Shown piece by piece: positions 19,154-30,882 of a stretch of 62,902 bases of DNA. The notes under the pieces are model-generated. The model worked only from the letters and a program-made list of their open reading frames with translations, searched no databases and was not told the DNA's origin. Every line of letters starts with the position of its first letter. Position 1 is the first letter of the stretch. The position numbers and the translations under genes are program-made. Origin of the DNA: Candidatus Nitrosotalea sp. TS (GTDB lineage: Archaea > Thermoproteota > Nitrososphaeria > Nitrososphaerales > Nitrosopumilaceae); NCBI RefSeq assembly GCF_011319465.1, contig NZ_RCMB01000019.1, forward strand, positions 1 through 62,902, in the 5' to 3' direction.

Positions 19154-20698
19154 ATGTTTGATAAACTGCGAAACGCGTTTTCTTCAGCAGTCAAAAGCTT
19201 TGGAGAAAAAGAGCTAAAGGAAAAAGACATAGATGAAGTTCTGTTTGAACTTGAGATCGCTTTGCTAGAATCTGATGTGGCAACAGAAGTAATAGATTTA
19301 CTAAAATCTGATTTAAAAAAACAGCTAATTGGTGCTACAGTACAAAAAGACACAATAGTAGAATTTGTGAAACAAAACCTAAGGCAAAGCATATCAAACA
19401 TGTTTGATGCAGCCGGAAAAATTGACATCTTATCTAACATACAAACTAAGAAGGAAAAGGGCGAGCCGTACATCATTTCATTCATGGGAATTAATGGCAC
19501 TGGAAAAACTACCACTATAGCAAAATTTGCTAATCTCTTACGTGAAAATAAATTATCATCTGTAATTGCAGCGGCAGATACCTACAGAGCAGGAGCAATT
19601 GAACAGATAAGTGAACATGGTAAGCGATTAAACATAAAGGTCATAGCACAGAATTATGGCTCTGATCCTGCAGCAGTTTCACGTGATGCTGTACTGTATG
19701 CTAAATCTCACAAGGTCGATTGCGTATTAATCGACACGGCAGGAAGGATGCAGACAAGCAAGAACCTTATGGATCAAATATCGAAAATCAACAAGGTAGT
19801 AAATCCTGATCTGAAATTATTTGTTGGTGATTCATTAGCAGGAAATGATACAGTTAGCCAAGCAAGAGAATTTCATAATTACACCAAATTTGACGGCGCG
19901 ATTCTTACCAAAAGCGATGCAGATGCACGTGGAGGTGCCGCTATATCTATAGTCAAAGTAACATCAAGTCCAATTCTCTATCTAGGGGTAGGTCAAGAAT
20001 ACAAAGATTTGAAACCGTTTGACAAGAACTCATTTTTGGAATCTTTGTTTGGACCACAAGAATCACTGTCTATGGTGCAAATCATGTCAAAAGAGAAGTA
20101 TCAACAACAAACAGAACAAAAAGAAATTATTGTTGAAGAAAAAGTAAATGTGGCAGCCAAACAACAAGAACCAAAAGCTGAGATTAAAGAGATAAAACCT
20201 GAAATTGTGCAAACCAAACCAATCCAATCCACCGAAAAAACTCTAGTAGTCAGTGTTGAAAAAGAAATTACACCTGAACAAGAATCATCAAAAAAATCAT
20301 TCAAATTCTTTGGAGATCCAAAGCCAGAGCAGAAGATAGAATCCCAACCTGAACGAAAAATAGAACCAAAACCTGAGATAAAGATCAAACAAGAAATAAA
20401 GAAAGAGGTGGAGACAAAACCAATAGAAGAAATTTCAAATGAAGAAGATCCTTTTGCGGGGGTAAATACAAAAGATATCGAAAAATATTCTGAACTATTT
20501 GATGTCCCTCCACCTGAAAATGATGACGAAGCAAGAAAACTTGCCTCTAAAATACGAAAATGGATTTCTGACGGCAGACCAAAACCCACAAAAGATAAAG
20601 ATGTTATTGAAGAGAAAACCAGTGAAAACGAAGATGAAATATCTAAAGATGACAAATCAAAGAAGAAACGTTCAATGTTTGGATGGATGAAGAAATGA
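19154..20698 (+). CDS. ftsY: Signal recognition particle receptor FtsY with long C-terminal tail
   Basis: SRP receptor GTPase that docks ribosome-SRP complexes at the membrane. The NG domain fills residues 1-301: four-helix N domain, then G1 GINGTGKTT (112-120), DTYRAGAIEQ, DTAGR (194-198), TKSD (252-255) and DARGG. Unusually, the charged extension follows the GTPase domain. Residues about 302-514 are rich in Lys, Glu and Pro (PKPEQKIESQ, KKEVETKPIEE), with a small helical module near 430-480 and a basic end [12 protein letters not shown]. In bacteria the acidic A domain is N-terminal. The ATGA overlap couples it to argF. Confidence 0.95.
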   Translation: MFDKLRNAFSSAVKSFGEKELKEKDIDEVLFELEIALLESDVATEVIDLLKSDLKKQLIGATVQKDTIVEFVKQNLRQSISNMFDAAGKIDILSNIQTKKEKGEPYIISFMGINGTGKTTTIAKFANLLRENKLSSVIAAADTYRAGAIEQISEHGKRLNIKVIAQNYGSDPAAVSRDAVLYAKSHKVDCVLIDTAGRMQTSKNLMDQISKINKVVNPDLKLFVGDSLAGNDTVSQAREFHNYTKFDGAILTKSDADARGGAAISIVKVTSSPILYLGVGQEYKDLKPFDKNSFLESLFGPQESLSMVQIMSKEKYQQQTEQKEIIVEEKVNVAAKQQEPKAEIKEIKPEIVQTKPIQSTEKTLVVSVEKEITPEQESSKKSFKFFGDPKPEQKIESQPERKIEPKPEIKIKQEIKKEVETKPIEEISNEEDPFAGVNTKDIEKYSELFDVPPPENDDEARKLASKIRKWISDGRPKPTKDKDVIEEKTSENEDEISKDDKSKKKRSMFGWMKK

Positions 20699-21610
20699 AA
20701 TTAAAAACAAAAGACCTGTTAACATTAAATGAACTTGGCAAAGCTGAACTTGCTGAAATCATTGATAACGCAATAAAGATGAAGAAGGATCTGAAGAAGG
20801 GAATTTCTAAACCTCTTCTTAAAAATAAAACACTTGCAATGGTCTTTCAAAAACCGTCTACAAGGACACGAATAAGCTTTGAAACTGGAATGTTTCAACT
20901 AGGAGGACACGCATTAAATCTCTCTGCAGATGAATTGCAACTAAAAAGGGGAGAAACGATAGAAGATACAGCAAAAACGCTTTCGAGATACGTAGATTTG
21001 ATAATGGCTAGGGTTTATTCTCACGATGAAATAGAATTACTGGCAAAGAATTCTTCTGTTCCTGTGATGAATGGCCTTTCTGATTCTTTTCATCCGTGTC
21101 AAATACTTGCAGATCTTATGACAATCAAAGAAAAGAAGAAAAAACTATCTGGCCTTAAACTGGCATGGATAGGTGATGGCAACAATGTATGTAATTCGAT
21201 GATATACGGCTGTGCAAAAACTGGCATTGAAGTTAGTATAGCAACTCCAAAAGGATACTGAGCCTAATCCAAACGTTGTAAAAGAATCTAGTAAATTAAT
21301 TGACGTGAAATTATCACATCATCCAGAAACTGCTGTAAAGGGCGCAGATGTTGTAGTCACAGACACCTTTGTTTCAATACATCACCAGACTACCGATAGG
21401 ACAAATGACTTTCTTCCATATTTTCAAGTAAATTCATCTTTGATGAAAAAGGCTAATCCATCTGCAATTTTCATGCATTGCTTGCCTGCTAAAAGAGGTC
21501 AAGAAGTTACAAGTGAAGTGATCGATGGTCACCAGTCAGTAATCTGGGATGAAGCTGAAAATAGACTTCATGCTCAAAAGGCGCTTATGGTAGCCCTGCT
21601 GCGAGTCTAA
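20695..21610 (+). CDS. argF: Ornithine carbamoyltransferase (one frameshift)
   Basis: Forms citrulline from ornithine and carbamoyl phosphate in arginine synthesis. The carbamoyl-phosphate loop is STRTR (55-59) and the ornithine-side motif is MHCLPAKRG. About 305 residues once a surplus base near 21260 is removed (restored join [14 protein letters not shown]). Start is the ATG in the ATGA overlap with ftsY; a second ATG four codons upstream is possible. No other arginine gene is nearby. Confidence 0.93.
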
Positions 21611-21612
21611 CG

Positions 21613-21620
21613 TTTATAAG
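21613..21620 (+). promoter_or_regulatory. TATA-like box for the rpl18-cbf5 operon
   Basis: TTTATAAG lies about 40 nt before the rpl18 ATG, right after the argF stop. This leaves a short leader containing a GGTAG-like ribosome-binding sequence. Confidence 0.4.
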
Positions 21621-21656
21621 AGCTTCACCAAAATTTTTTGTAAATAGGTAGTATCG

Positions 21657-22146
21657 ATGGCATATTCACAAATATTACGCAGGTCTCGCGAAGAGAAAAC
21701 CAACTATGGAAGAAGAAGAAATCTTCTAATGGGTAGGAGAGACTTTATCACAGTTCAGATATCAAATGAAAATACACTTGTGCAAATTCACAAACCAGAA
21801 CTATTGGGAGACAAAGTTCTGTCATCGGCTCATTCAAGATCTCTTCTGAAAAAAGGCTGGAAGGGTTCAAGAAAAAGTATACCTGCAGCATATCTGACAG
21901 GTTATCTTGCAGGCAAAAAAGCACTGGCTAACTGGTGTCAGTGGTGCAGTTCTTTATGTTGGTACTAGACGATATACTCAGAGAATATCTGCAGCATTGA
22001 AAGGAATAATAGATGCTGGACTAGATGTACCTGCAGATGAGGAAACTTTTCCTTCTGCAGATAGAATTACTGGAAAACATCTCAAAGTCGCAAATGAGAT
22101 TGACAAAGTAAAATCAGCAATAGATAATGAGGTAAAAACTAAATGA
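21657..22146 (+). CDS. rpl18: Ribosomal protein L18 (one frameshift)
   Basis: Binds 5S rRNA in the central protuberance. The N-terminal half (YSQILRRSREEKTNYGRRR) and C-terminal half (GAVLYVGTRRYTQRISAALK) join as KKALATGVSGAVLY after one surplus A near 21931 is removed. About 162 residues. It opens the S5-L30-L15-SecY operon; its stop overlaps the rps5 start by 4 bp. Confidence 0.95.
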
Positions 22147-22772
22147 GCAGATCAGAGACAAGACAAAGATCTAGAGAACCCGAAGTGGAATGGGTACCAA
22201 GAACTACATTGGGAAAGCTAGTTGCTACTAACAAGATTACTTCCATGAAAGAAATCTATGAAAATGGTTATAGAATTCAGGAGTCCGGAATCATCAAGAA
22301 ATTATTGCCTGGTATCAAAACGGAGGTCATAGATGTAGGTATAGTTCAAAAACAGACCACCAATGGAGAATATACAAGATTCAAGGCACTAGTGGCGGCA
22401 GGTGATGAAAACGGATGGCTTGGAATAGGACAAGGAAAATCAAAACAAATGCGAATTGCTATTGAAAAAGCCACCAGTCAGGCTTATCTTAATGTAAGTC
22501 CGGTGAAACTGGGTTGCGGAAGTTGGGAGTGTAGGTGTGATCAAAAACATTCCGTACCTTTCAAGGTAAGAGGTAGGGGTGGAAGCGTAACAGTTGAAAT
22601 TATTCCAGGACCTAGAGGTCTTGGGTTGGTAGCAGGCGGTAATATTAAAAATCTGTTAAAACTTGCAGGTCTGAAAGATGCATGGACAAAAAGTACAGGA
22701 TCCACAAATACAATGACTTCTACATCACGGGCAGTTTTGAATTGCTTGAGACAAACATTTAGTCAAGGTTGA
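22143..22772 (+). CDS. rps5: Ribosomal protein S5
   Basis: Small-subunit protein important for decoding fidelity and mRNA entry. It shows the S5 domain (FKALVAAGDENGWLGIGQGK) and the archaeal/eukaryotic C-terminal portion, with an unbroken 209-aa frame. Translationally coupled to rpl18 through ATGA and followed 7 bp later by rpl30. Confidence 0.97.
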   Translation: MSRSETRQRSREPEVEWVPRTTLGKLVATNKITSMKEIYENGYRIQESGIIKKLLPGIKTEVIDVGIVQKQTTNGEYTRFKALVAAGDENGWLGIGQGKSKQMRIAIEKATSQAYLNVSPVKLGCGSWECRCDQKHSVPFKVRGRGGSVTVEIIPGPRGLGLVAGGNIKNLLKLAGLKDAWTKSTGSTNTMTSTSRAVLNCLRQTFSQG

Positions 22773-22779
22773 GTATAGA

Positions 22780-23247
22780 ATGGGAAAAGCTTTCTTAGTA
22801 ATACGAATGAAAGGAACGATTAATGTTCCGCACTGGGCAAACACTACTTTAGATCTACTTCATTTAGATAAGAGATTTAGAGCCACAATAGTCCCAGAAC
22901 GGGATAATACAAAGGGAATGTTGAACAAGATCCAGCACTATGTATCTTGGCAAGAAATTGACGTTTCAACCACGAAGGAACTTTTAGAAAAAAGAGCAAG
23001 AAAAGAAGGTTATAGAAAACTTACCTCTGAAGATATCGAAAAACTTGGATTCAAAAATACTGACGAGCTGGCAAAATCATTGGCAGATGGTGCCGTTGCA
23101 TTATCAAAGTTAAAACCGCTCAAACCATGGTTTGCTCTTGCTCCTCCAAGACATGGATTCAAGAGAAGTACCAAGAAAATGTATGGTCAAGGCGGAATAT
23201 TGGGAAATCATAAGGAACTTCTTACACAAGTAAAGATGATGATTTAA
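22780..23247 (+). CDS. rpl30: Ribosomal protein L30
   Basis: A 155-aa archaeal/eukaryotic form of uL30 (bacterial L30 is about 60 aa) with the N-terminal core FLVIRMKGTINVPHWANTTL and a C-terminal extension (APPRHGFKRSTKKMYGQGG). Third gene of the operon. Confidence 0.96.
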   Translation: MGKAFLVIRMKGTINVPHWANTTLDLLHLDKRFRATIVPERDNTKGMLNKIQHYVSWQEIDVSTTKELLEKRARKEGYRKLTSEDIEKLGFKNTDELAKSLADGAVALSKLKPLKPWFALAPPRHGFKRSTKKMYGQGGILGNHKELLTQVKMMI

Positions 23248-23248
23248 G

Positions 23249-23671
23249 ATGGCAACAAGACTACGAAAGACCAGAAAATTCCGAGGAGGAAGACATCATG
23301 GATGGGGACAGATAGGACAACACAGAGCCAGCGGTCACAAAGGAGGACTTGGACAATCTGGTATGCACAAACATCACTTTATCAGGATGCTTTTAACAGA
23401 TCCACGACATTTTGGTCATGATTCTACTCACCCGCCACATCCAAACCTAGTAAGGAAATGGGCAAGTGTAAGAGATCTAGATGATATCTATGCAAAACAT
23501 GGAAAACAAGAAGGCGGAAAGAAGGTAATAGATCTCTCAGAACTTGGCTATGACAAGTTGTTAGGAGGAGGACAGACAAAGAACGCTTACGTAATAAAAG
23601 TAGGACGATTCTCTGCTACTGCAGAAGATAAAGTCAAAAAATCTGGTGGTGAGGTGCTTGCTGCAGAATGA
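23249..23671 (+). CDS. rpl15: Ribosomal protein L15
   Basis: Gly/Arg/His-rich N-terminus (RKFRGGRHHGWGQIGQHR) that threads into 23S rRNA, with a globular C-terminus. 140 aa. The ATGA overlap with secY couples ribosome and translocon synthesis. Confidence 0.96.
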   Translation: MATRLRKTRKFRGGRHHGWGQIGQHRASGHKGGLGQSGMHKHHFIRMLLTDPRHFGHDSTHPPHPNLVRKWASVRDLDDIYAKHGKQEGGKKVIDLSELGYDKLLGGGQTKNAYVIKVGRFSATAEDKVKKSGGEVLAAE

Positions 23672-25102
23672 GTGAAGAAGAGGCACCAAAAGGTTTTCTT
23701 AGAACAATAATTTCAAAAGCCGAGACTTACATTCCACAGGTACCAAAACCCAAGAAAAAAATTCCTTTACACGTCCGTTTGATATGGTGTGGAATAGCTC
23801 TATTTGTTTACATGATTATGGGACAGACTCCACTGTACGGAGCATCAACCCCCTGCATTTGACTTTCTTGCCTTTGCAAGAGTAATTTTTGCATCCCAAC
23901 AAGGAACTTTGGTGGAACTGGGAATTGGACCTATAGTAACAGCAGGACTTTTGATGCAGCTCTTAAAAGGGTCTGAAATATTTCACTTGGATTTCAAAAA
24001 GCCAGAGGACAGAGAGCTCTATCAAACAGCAACAAAAATTGTAACGTATATTGTAATCGTTGCCGAGTCTTCACTATATGGAATGGCAGTATATGGGCCA
24101 AGGCTTCCTAACCATGAGGTTGCCTTTATCTTAATTGGACAACTCATCGGCGCATCTGTAATAATCATGCTATTGGATGAATTGGTTCAGAAAGGATGGG
24201 GAATAGGAAGTGGAATTAGTTTATTCATTGCAGCAGGTGTAGCTCAGCAGATAATCTGGTCACTCATAAGCCCAATTCCTGCAGGTGATGGAGGACCAGT
24301 TGGTGTCTTTGCAAACATCATTTATTCCGTTATACATAGCAACTTTAGTAACCTGCTATTTCGAGTAAACCAACTGCCTAGCATTTTCAGTCTCTTCATT
24401 ACTGCTGGAGTATTACTAATTCTTGTATATACGCAAGGAATCAAGGTGGAAATTCCTATCGTATCAACCAAATACAGAGGATTTTCTGCTGTATATCCAA
24501 TCAAGTTGATGTATGTCTCAAACATTCCTGTTATCTTGGCATCTGCTCTTACTGCTAATGCCGTATTTATTGGTCAGATACTCTGGGCCAACTTTAATCC
24601 AAGAAATGCAAACCCTGTTCTGAATTTCTTAGGTATGTTTGATCCAACTTCTCCATCTACCCCGACCGGAGGTATACTTTACTATGTAACAGCTCCTCTT
24701 GGTCTTGATACTGTAGCACTGGATCCTACCAGAGCCGTTCTGTACATCTTATTCATGGTGGGCATAGTTGTTCTCTTTGGTAGACTTTGGATTGAACTTG
24801 GAGGATTGTCTGCTAAAAGTGCTGCAAAGAACTTGTTAGATGCAGATGTGCAAATACCAGGTTTTAGACGTTCTAATCAACCAGTAGAAGACTTGCTGCA
24901 GAAATACATCCCATCTGTCACAATAATAGGTTCTATTATTCTTGGACTATTAGCTGGTATTTCAAATGTATTGGGAACGTTTGGCTCAGGAACAGGAATG
25001 CTGCTTACAGTTGACATCTTGATTAACTATTACAATCTACTGGTAAGAGAGCGAGTAGAAGAAGTAATGCCTGCCCTGGGTGCACTGCTTGGTAGAAAGT
25101 AA
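23668..25102 (+). CDS. secY: Preprotein translocase subunit SecY (one frameshift)
   Basis: Pore subunit of the Sec translocon with ten membrane helices in about 478 residues. One surplus C in the CCCCC run at 23849-23853 breaks the frame in the plug region. The repaired join ASTPAFDFLAFARVIFAS fits SecY. Later signatures include GLLMQLLKGSE and QKGWGIGSGISLFIAAGVAQ. The last codons overlap the adenylate kinase start. Confidence 0.95.
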
Positions 25103-25682
25103 AAGAGTAATAATTGTTGGAATTCCAGGCGTTGGAAAGACTACCATTGTTTCCAAGGTTGTTGACATCTTAAAAGAGAAAAAGATCAGTGTCAGTGTAT
25201 TCATATTTGGTACTGTGATGTTTGATGAAGCAAAGAAGACCAAAGGAATTCAAAGCAGAGATGATCTTCGTAAACTTACAGTTCGAGAACAAAAAGATCT
25301 CCAATCCATGGCTGCAAAAAAAATAGCTTCGATAACAGACGAGGCTGTAATTGTAGATACTCATGCATTTATCTCGACAAAGGAAGGGTTCTATCCTGGC
25401 TTGCCTCACAATGTTTTAGAAATTCTAATGCCTGACAGCTTTATCATGATCACTGCCAGACCTGAAGAGATCTACAATAGGAGAATGAAAGATAGCACAA
25501 GAAATCGTGATATTGTATCGATTGATGCAATAAAGAAAGAACTTGATGTTACAAGCGCAATGCTTTCCACTTGTTCTATACTATGTGGCTCTCCAATTAA
25601 GATGGTTCTCAACACTGAAGGCAAAATTGACGAGGCTGCAAAAGGAATCGTAAGTGCAATGGGATTTAACAATGGAACATAA
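25080..25682 (+). CDS. adkA: Adenylate kinase, archaeal type
   Basis: Equilibrates ATP and AMP with ADP. P-loop GIPGVGKTTIVSK is near the N-terminus, with VIVDTHAFISTKEGFYPGLP typical of archaeal AdkA and no zinc-finger lid. 200 aa from a GTG start; a TTG three codons downstream is also possible. The secY-adk pairing is conserved from bacteria to archaea. Confidence 0.92.
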   Translation: MHCLVESKRVIIVGIPGVGKTTIVSKVVDILKEKKISVSVFIFGTVMFDEAKKTKGIQSRDDLRKLTVREQKDLQSMAAKKIASITDEAVIVDTHAFISTKEGFYPGLPHNVLEILMPDSFIMITARPEEIYNRRMKDSTRNRDIVSIDAIKKELDVTSAMLSTCSILCGSPIKMVLNTEGKIDEAAKGIVSAMGFNNGT

Positions 25683-26289
25683 CCTAATCTTTGATTTCTT
25701 AAACATGGTATCATTGCAGATTCCAGGTCTCTCTAGAGGACCCATGGGAAGCACCAATCCAATAGTAAAAGGAATGATTCCATCTGTTATCGGAATTATG
25801 TTAATTGCAATCGGGCTCAATCTTTTCAATGCAATGATAAAACGTAGGATGGTGGATCAAAATAAGGTAAAGAAGTTACTCAAGGACACTCGAGCTTGGC
25901 AAAAAGAACGTATTGCGGCCTTTAAAGCAAAAGATCAAGAAAAAATAGATGAATTGAACAAGAAATCTGCGTACATGAACAAGATGAATATGGAATTAAT
26001 GCAACTGAACATGAGGCCGATGATGATTACCTTCTTGCCTCTTATCTTGGTATTTTATTTTGTGTTGCCTCCACTTTTTTCGTATACGGTCGCGGTATCA
26101 CCAATACCGCTAAATTTCATTCCGGGTAACTTTTTCCAGCTAACATGCACCGCAGATAAGGTTGCATCTACACCTAGTATATGCAAACACGTAAACGATC
26201 TATATTTCTGGGCATGGTATTTCCTGTCATCTGCTTCATTTAGCGGTATAATCATGCGGCTTACCAAGACTACAATGGACACAAGTTGA
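25672..26289 (+). CDS. DUF106 membrane protein (Oxa1/EMC3/Get1-like insertase)
   Basis: Three membrane segments (about residues 32-54, 125-145 and near the C-terminus), with a long charged coiled-coil loop between the first two (LKDTRAWQKERIAAFKAK, KSAYMNKMNMELMQLNMRP). This is the architecture of the archaeal DUF106 branch of the YidC/Oxa1/Alb3 superfamily, which helps insert membrane proteins co-translationally. Encoded between adk and cmk in the secY operon, which supports a translocon role. Start ATG (MEHNLIFDF) overlaps adk by 11 bp; a start at 25654 is possible. Confidence 0.85.
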   Translation: MEHNLIFDFLNMVSLQIPGLSRGPMGSTNPIVKGMIPSVIGIMLIAIGLNLFNAMIKRRMVDQNKVKKLLKDTRAWQKERIAAFKAKDQEKIDELNKKSAYMNKMNMELMQLNMRPMMITFLPLILVFYFVLPPLFSYTVAVSPIPLNFIPGNFFQLTCTADKVASTPSICKHVNDLYFWAWYFLSSASFSGIIMRLTKTTMDTS

Positions 26290-26290
26290 A

Positions 26291-26875
26291 TTGCTCAGAT
26301 CAGTAATAATATCAGGCTCACCAGCCATTGGAAAGACTACCATAGCAAAGGGTCTTGCAAAGGAATTTGATCTGAAATATGTTAGTGGCGGTGATGTACT
26401 CAAAGAGATGGCAAAAGAAGAAGGATTTCAGACTGAAAAGGATGATTTCTGGGATACTGAAGCAGGGATGAAATTTCTGAATATGAGAAAAGGAAACTCG
26501 GAATTTGATAAAATAGTTGATGAGAAACTGAAGAAAATGGTACTAACCGAAGATGTAGTCATAACTAGCTATACTCTTCCTTGGCTGGTGGAAGATGGAA
26601 TTAAAATTTGGCTTGCCGGTTCACAAGAAATTAGCGCAAAAAGGATGACAACAAGAGATCATATATCATATGAACATGCACTTGGAATTGTGAAAAAAAG
26701 ATATGAAGAAAATAAAATGATATACAAGAAACTATATGGCTTTAATTTTGGAGATGATCTATCCGTGTTCAATGAAATACTAGATACGGATGGTCTGGGT
26801 CCAGTTCAAGTGCTTGAACTTGCAAAGAAGGCAGTGAAAAATCATTATGACACTCAAACAAATAGAAAATCTTAG
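26291..26875 (+). CDS. cmk: Cytidylate kinase, archaeal type
   Basis: Phosphorylates CMP/dCMP. P-loop SGSPAIGKTTIAKGLAKE opens the protein, followed by the VSGGDVLKEMA nucleoside-site segment and DFWDTEAGMKFL. 194 aa. TTG start 1 bp after the DUF106 stop; the end overlaps cbf5 by 29 bp. Confidence 0.9.
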   Translation: MLRSVIISGSPAIGKTTIAKGLAKEFDLKYVSGGDVLKEMAKEEGFQTEKDDFWDTEAGMKFLNMRKGNSEFDKIVDEKLKKMVLTEDVVITSYTLPWLVEDGIKIWLAGSQEISAKRMTTRDHISYEHALGIVKKRYEENKMIYKKLYGFNFGDDLSVFNEILDTDGLGPVQVLELAKKAVKNHYDTQTNRKS

Positions 26876-27845
26876 AGTCATAGATCAGGACATAACAAAT
26901 GACTCGTATGGTACTTACTATGATAAAAGATCAATAGAGCAACTTCTCAACTATGGTTTCATATTGTTGGATAAACCAAATGGTCCAACAAGCCATGAGA
27001 CTGTTTCATGGGTGAAGAAAATATTGAATGTTCCAAAGGCGGGACATAGCGGCACTTTGGATCCGCAAGTCTCAGGACTTTTGCCAATTGGTTTTGGTGA
27101 AGCAACCAAGGCACTGATAGTTCTTTTGCTTGGACCAAAGGAATATCATGCTTTAGGTAGACTTCATTCGTTGCCTTCTAAAGAAAAATTGAATCAAGTG
27201 CTGAAACTATTGACAGGAAAAATTTACCAAAAACCACCACAACGATCAGCCGTATCAAGACAAACTAGAATAAGAAATGTGTATGAAATTGAAGTTGTAG
27301 AAGAAAAGGAACGACTCTTGCTTTTACGAATCTTGTGCGAAGCAGGAACGTACATACGAAAAATTTTCTACGACATGGGAGAAATTTTGGGGCCGGGGGC
27401 TACAATGATAGAGCTAAGGAGAACCCGGGTGGGACAATTTAATGAAGAGTCAAACCTTGTCAAAATGCATGATCTTGTAGATGCATATGCATTATGGAAA
27501 GAAAAGAATGATGAGTCAAAGATAAGAAGAATACTCATGCCAATTGAACATTGCCTAAGTGAGATAAAATCAGTAGTAATAAGGGACTCGGCGGTAGACG
27601 CGTTGTGTCACGGAGCTCAATTGGCAATACCTGGAATCCTTGAAATCTCTAGTGGACTCAAAAAAGGAGACTTGGTTGGAATCTATACTCAAAAAGGCGA
27701 GATTGTGGCTCTTGCCGAGACTATAATGCCAGAAGACGAGATAGTTGAAAATACCAAAGGATTTGCATTTCAGATAAAAAGAATCATCATGGCGCCTAAC
27801 ACTTATCCCAAAAGCTGGCGCTCAAAGGCAGTAGTTAACAATTAA
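26847..27845 (+). CDS. cbf5: rRNA/tRNA pseudouridine synthase Cbf5 (TruB family)
   Basis: Catalytic subunit of H/ACA ribonucleoproteins, also able to modify tRNA U55. The catalytic aspartate is D72 in GHSGTLDPQVSG. The TruB domain runs to about residue 225 (KPPQRSAVSR, CEAGTYIRK), and a PUA domain follows (about 240-320, AQLAIPGILEISSGLKKGDL). 332 aa, normal for Cbf5. Last gene of the long operon. Confidence 0.95.
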   Translation: MTLKQIENLRVIDQDITNDSYGTYYDKRSIEQLLNYGFILLDKPNGPTSHETVSWVKKILNVPKAGHSGTLDPQVSGLLPIGFGEATKALIVLLLGPKEYHALGRLHSLPSKEKLNQVLKLLTGKIYQKPPQRSAVSRQTRIRNVYEIEVVEEKERLLLLRILCEAGTYIRKIFYDMGEILGPGATMIELRRTRVGQFNEESNLVKMHDLVDAYALWKEKNDESKIRRILMPIEHCLSEIKSVVIRDSAVDALCHGAQLAIPGILEISSGLKKGDLVGIYTQKGEIVALAETIMPEDEIVENTKGFAFQIKRIIMAPNTYPKSWRSKAVVNN

Positions 27846-27872
27846 AAAGGAATCAAAATCACCTTTTGAAAG

Positions 27873-28322
27873 TTGATTCCAAAAGGAGCTACGATTTGTT
27901 TTGTTGTAGGAGTTATAGGAGCGGGAATAATTGGAGGTTTCTTGTTTCAGATCTCAAACCAGACGCCCTCTCTAGTATACCAAGATGGTCCATCGCTTTC
28001 CATAATCACTGAAAAAATAAACTATCATCTAGATGAGCCGGTTCACATAAGGATAATTAATTCAGGCACGGTACCTTTGACGTTTTCTGACTCTTCATTT
28101 GGATTGAAGATTCGAGGCTTGGATGGCACTATCATATACTTGCCAGCATCAATTCAAACAATTTCCACATTGAACCCTCATGAGGAGAAAATGTTTGTCT
28201 GGAATCAAACAAAAACTGATGGAAGTAAAGTGATTGAAGGTAGGTATAAAATAGAGTCCAACACATCACCAGACGCAGACAATGTATTGAAAAAATCAGT
28301 TACAATAAACATCTTTCAGTGA
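27873..28322 (+). CDS. Membrane-anchored small beta-domain protein
   Basis: A single N-terminal hydrophobic segment (ICFVVGVIGAGIIGGFLF) acts as signal anchor. About 110 outward-facing residues then have an immunoglobulin-like strand pattern (DEPVHIRIINSGTVPLTFSD). It resembles BsuPI-type inhibitor domains often seen in archaeal surface proteins, but I cannot assign a function. TTG start, 27 bp after cbf5. 149 aa. Confidence 0.7.
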   Translation: MIPKGATICFVVGVIGAGIIGGFLFQISNQTPSLVYQDGPSLSIITEKINYHLDEPVHIRIINSGTVPLTFSDSSFGLKIRGLDGTIIYLPASIQTISTLNPHEEKMFVWNQTKTDGSKVIEGRYKIESNTSPDADNVLKKSVTINIFQ

Positions 28323-28401
28323 TACTGCTGAACTTGTATACTGCATCAATTAACGTAATATATGGTCAATTTTTACAACGAAGTTGACTTGGCGAATTGA
28401 T

Positions 28402-28498
28402 GCCGGGGTCGCCTAGCCTGGTAGGGCGCGCGCCTGGAAATGAAAACCATAAAGCGCGTACTCGCAAGGGTCCGAGAGTTCAAATCTCTCTCCCGGCG
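28402..28498 (+). tRNA. tRNA-Ser (GGA) with intron
   Basis: Acceptor stem GCCGGGG pairs with TCCCGGC, with discriminator G. The D arm is GCCT/GGGC, the anticodon stem CGCGC/GCGCG, and the T arm GAGAG-TTCAAAT-CTCTC. A long variable arm (ACTC-GCAA-GGGT) marks class II. The mature anticodon loop reads CTGGAAA, giving anticodon GGA for Ser codons UCC/UCU. CCA is not encoded. Confidence 0.93.
28440..28452 (+). other. tRNA-Ser intron between positions 37 and 38
   Basis: Thirteen extra bases (ATGAAAACCATAA) sit in the anticodon loop at the canonical archaeal intron site. Removing them leaves a normal seven-base loop. The exact splice sites could move by one base because of the A runs. Confidence 0.8.
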
Positions 28499-28569
28499 CC
28501 TTAATTTTTTAGAATTTGGAAAAATCTGAAAAGATATAGTCTGATGACAAAATCTTTGATTTTGACAAC

Positions 28570-30768
<2,199 letters not shown>

Positions 30769-30792
30769 GGGTTAGATTAGTTGTCTACGGCA

Positions 30793-30798
30793 TTATAC
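30793..30798 (-). promoter_or_regulatory. TATA-like box for cdc48
   Basis: On the minus strand it reads TATAAT within GGTATAATG, 28 nt before the proposed start. This supports translation beginning at the ATA-read codon. Confidence 0.45.
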
Positions 30799-30882
30799 CT
30801 TGTTATTTGCTTTATTGGCAAGTTTTCCATAAATTCAGTGCTCAAAAATGACGAGATCCAAAGCGCTTGATCTGAAAAAAAT

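Noticed and set aside
20101-20655. 184-aa Ser/Phe-rich frame opposite the FtsY tail
   Set aside because: Its composition is just the reverse complement of the Lys/Glu-rich tail codons; no start context or motif.
30845-30873. Possible C/D box guide RNA (ATGACGA ... CTGA)
   Set aside because: Only one degenerate C-like and one D-like box were found, with no second box pair and no terminal stem.
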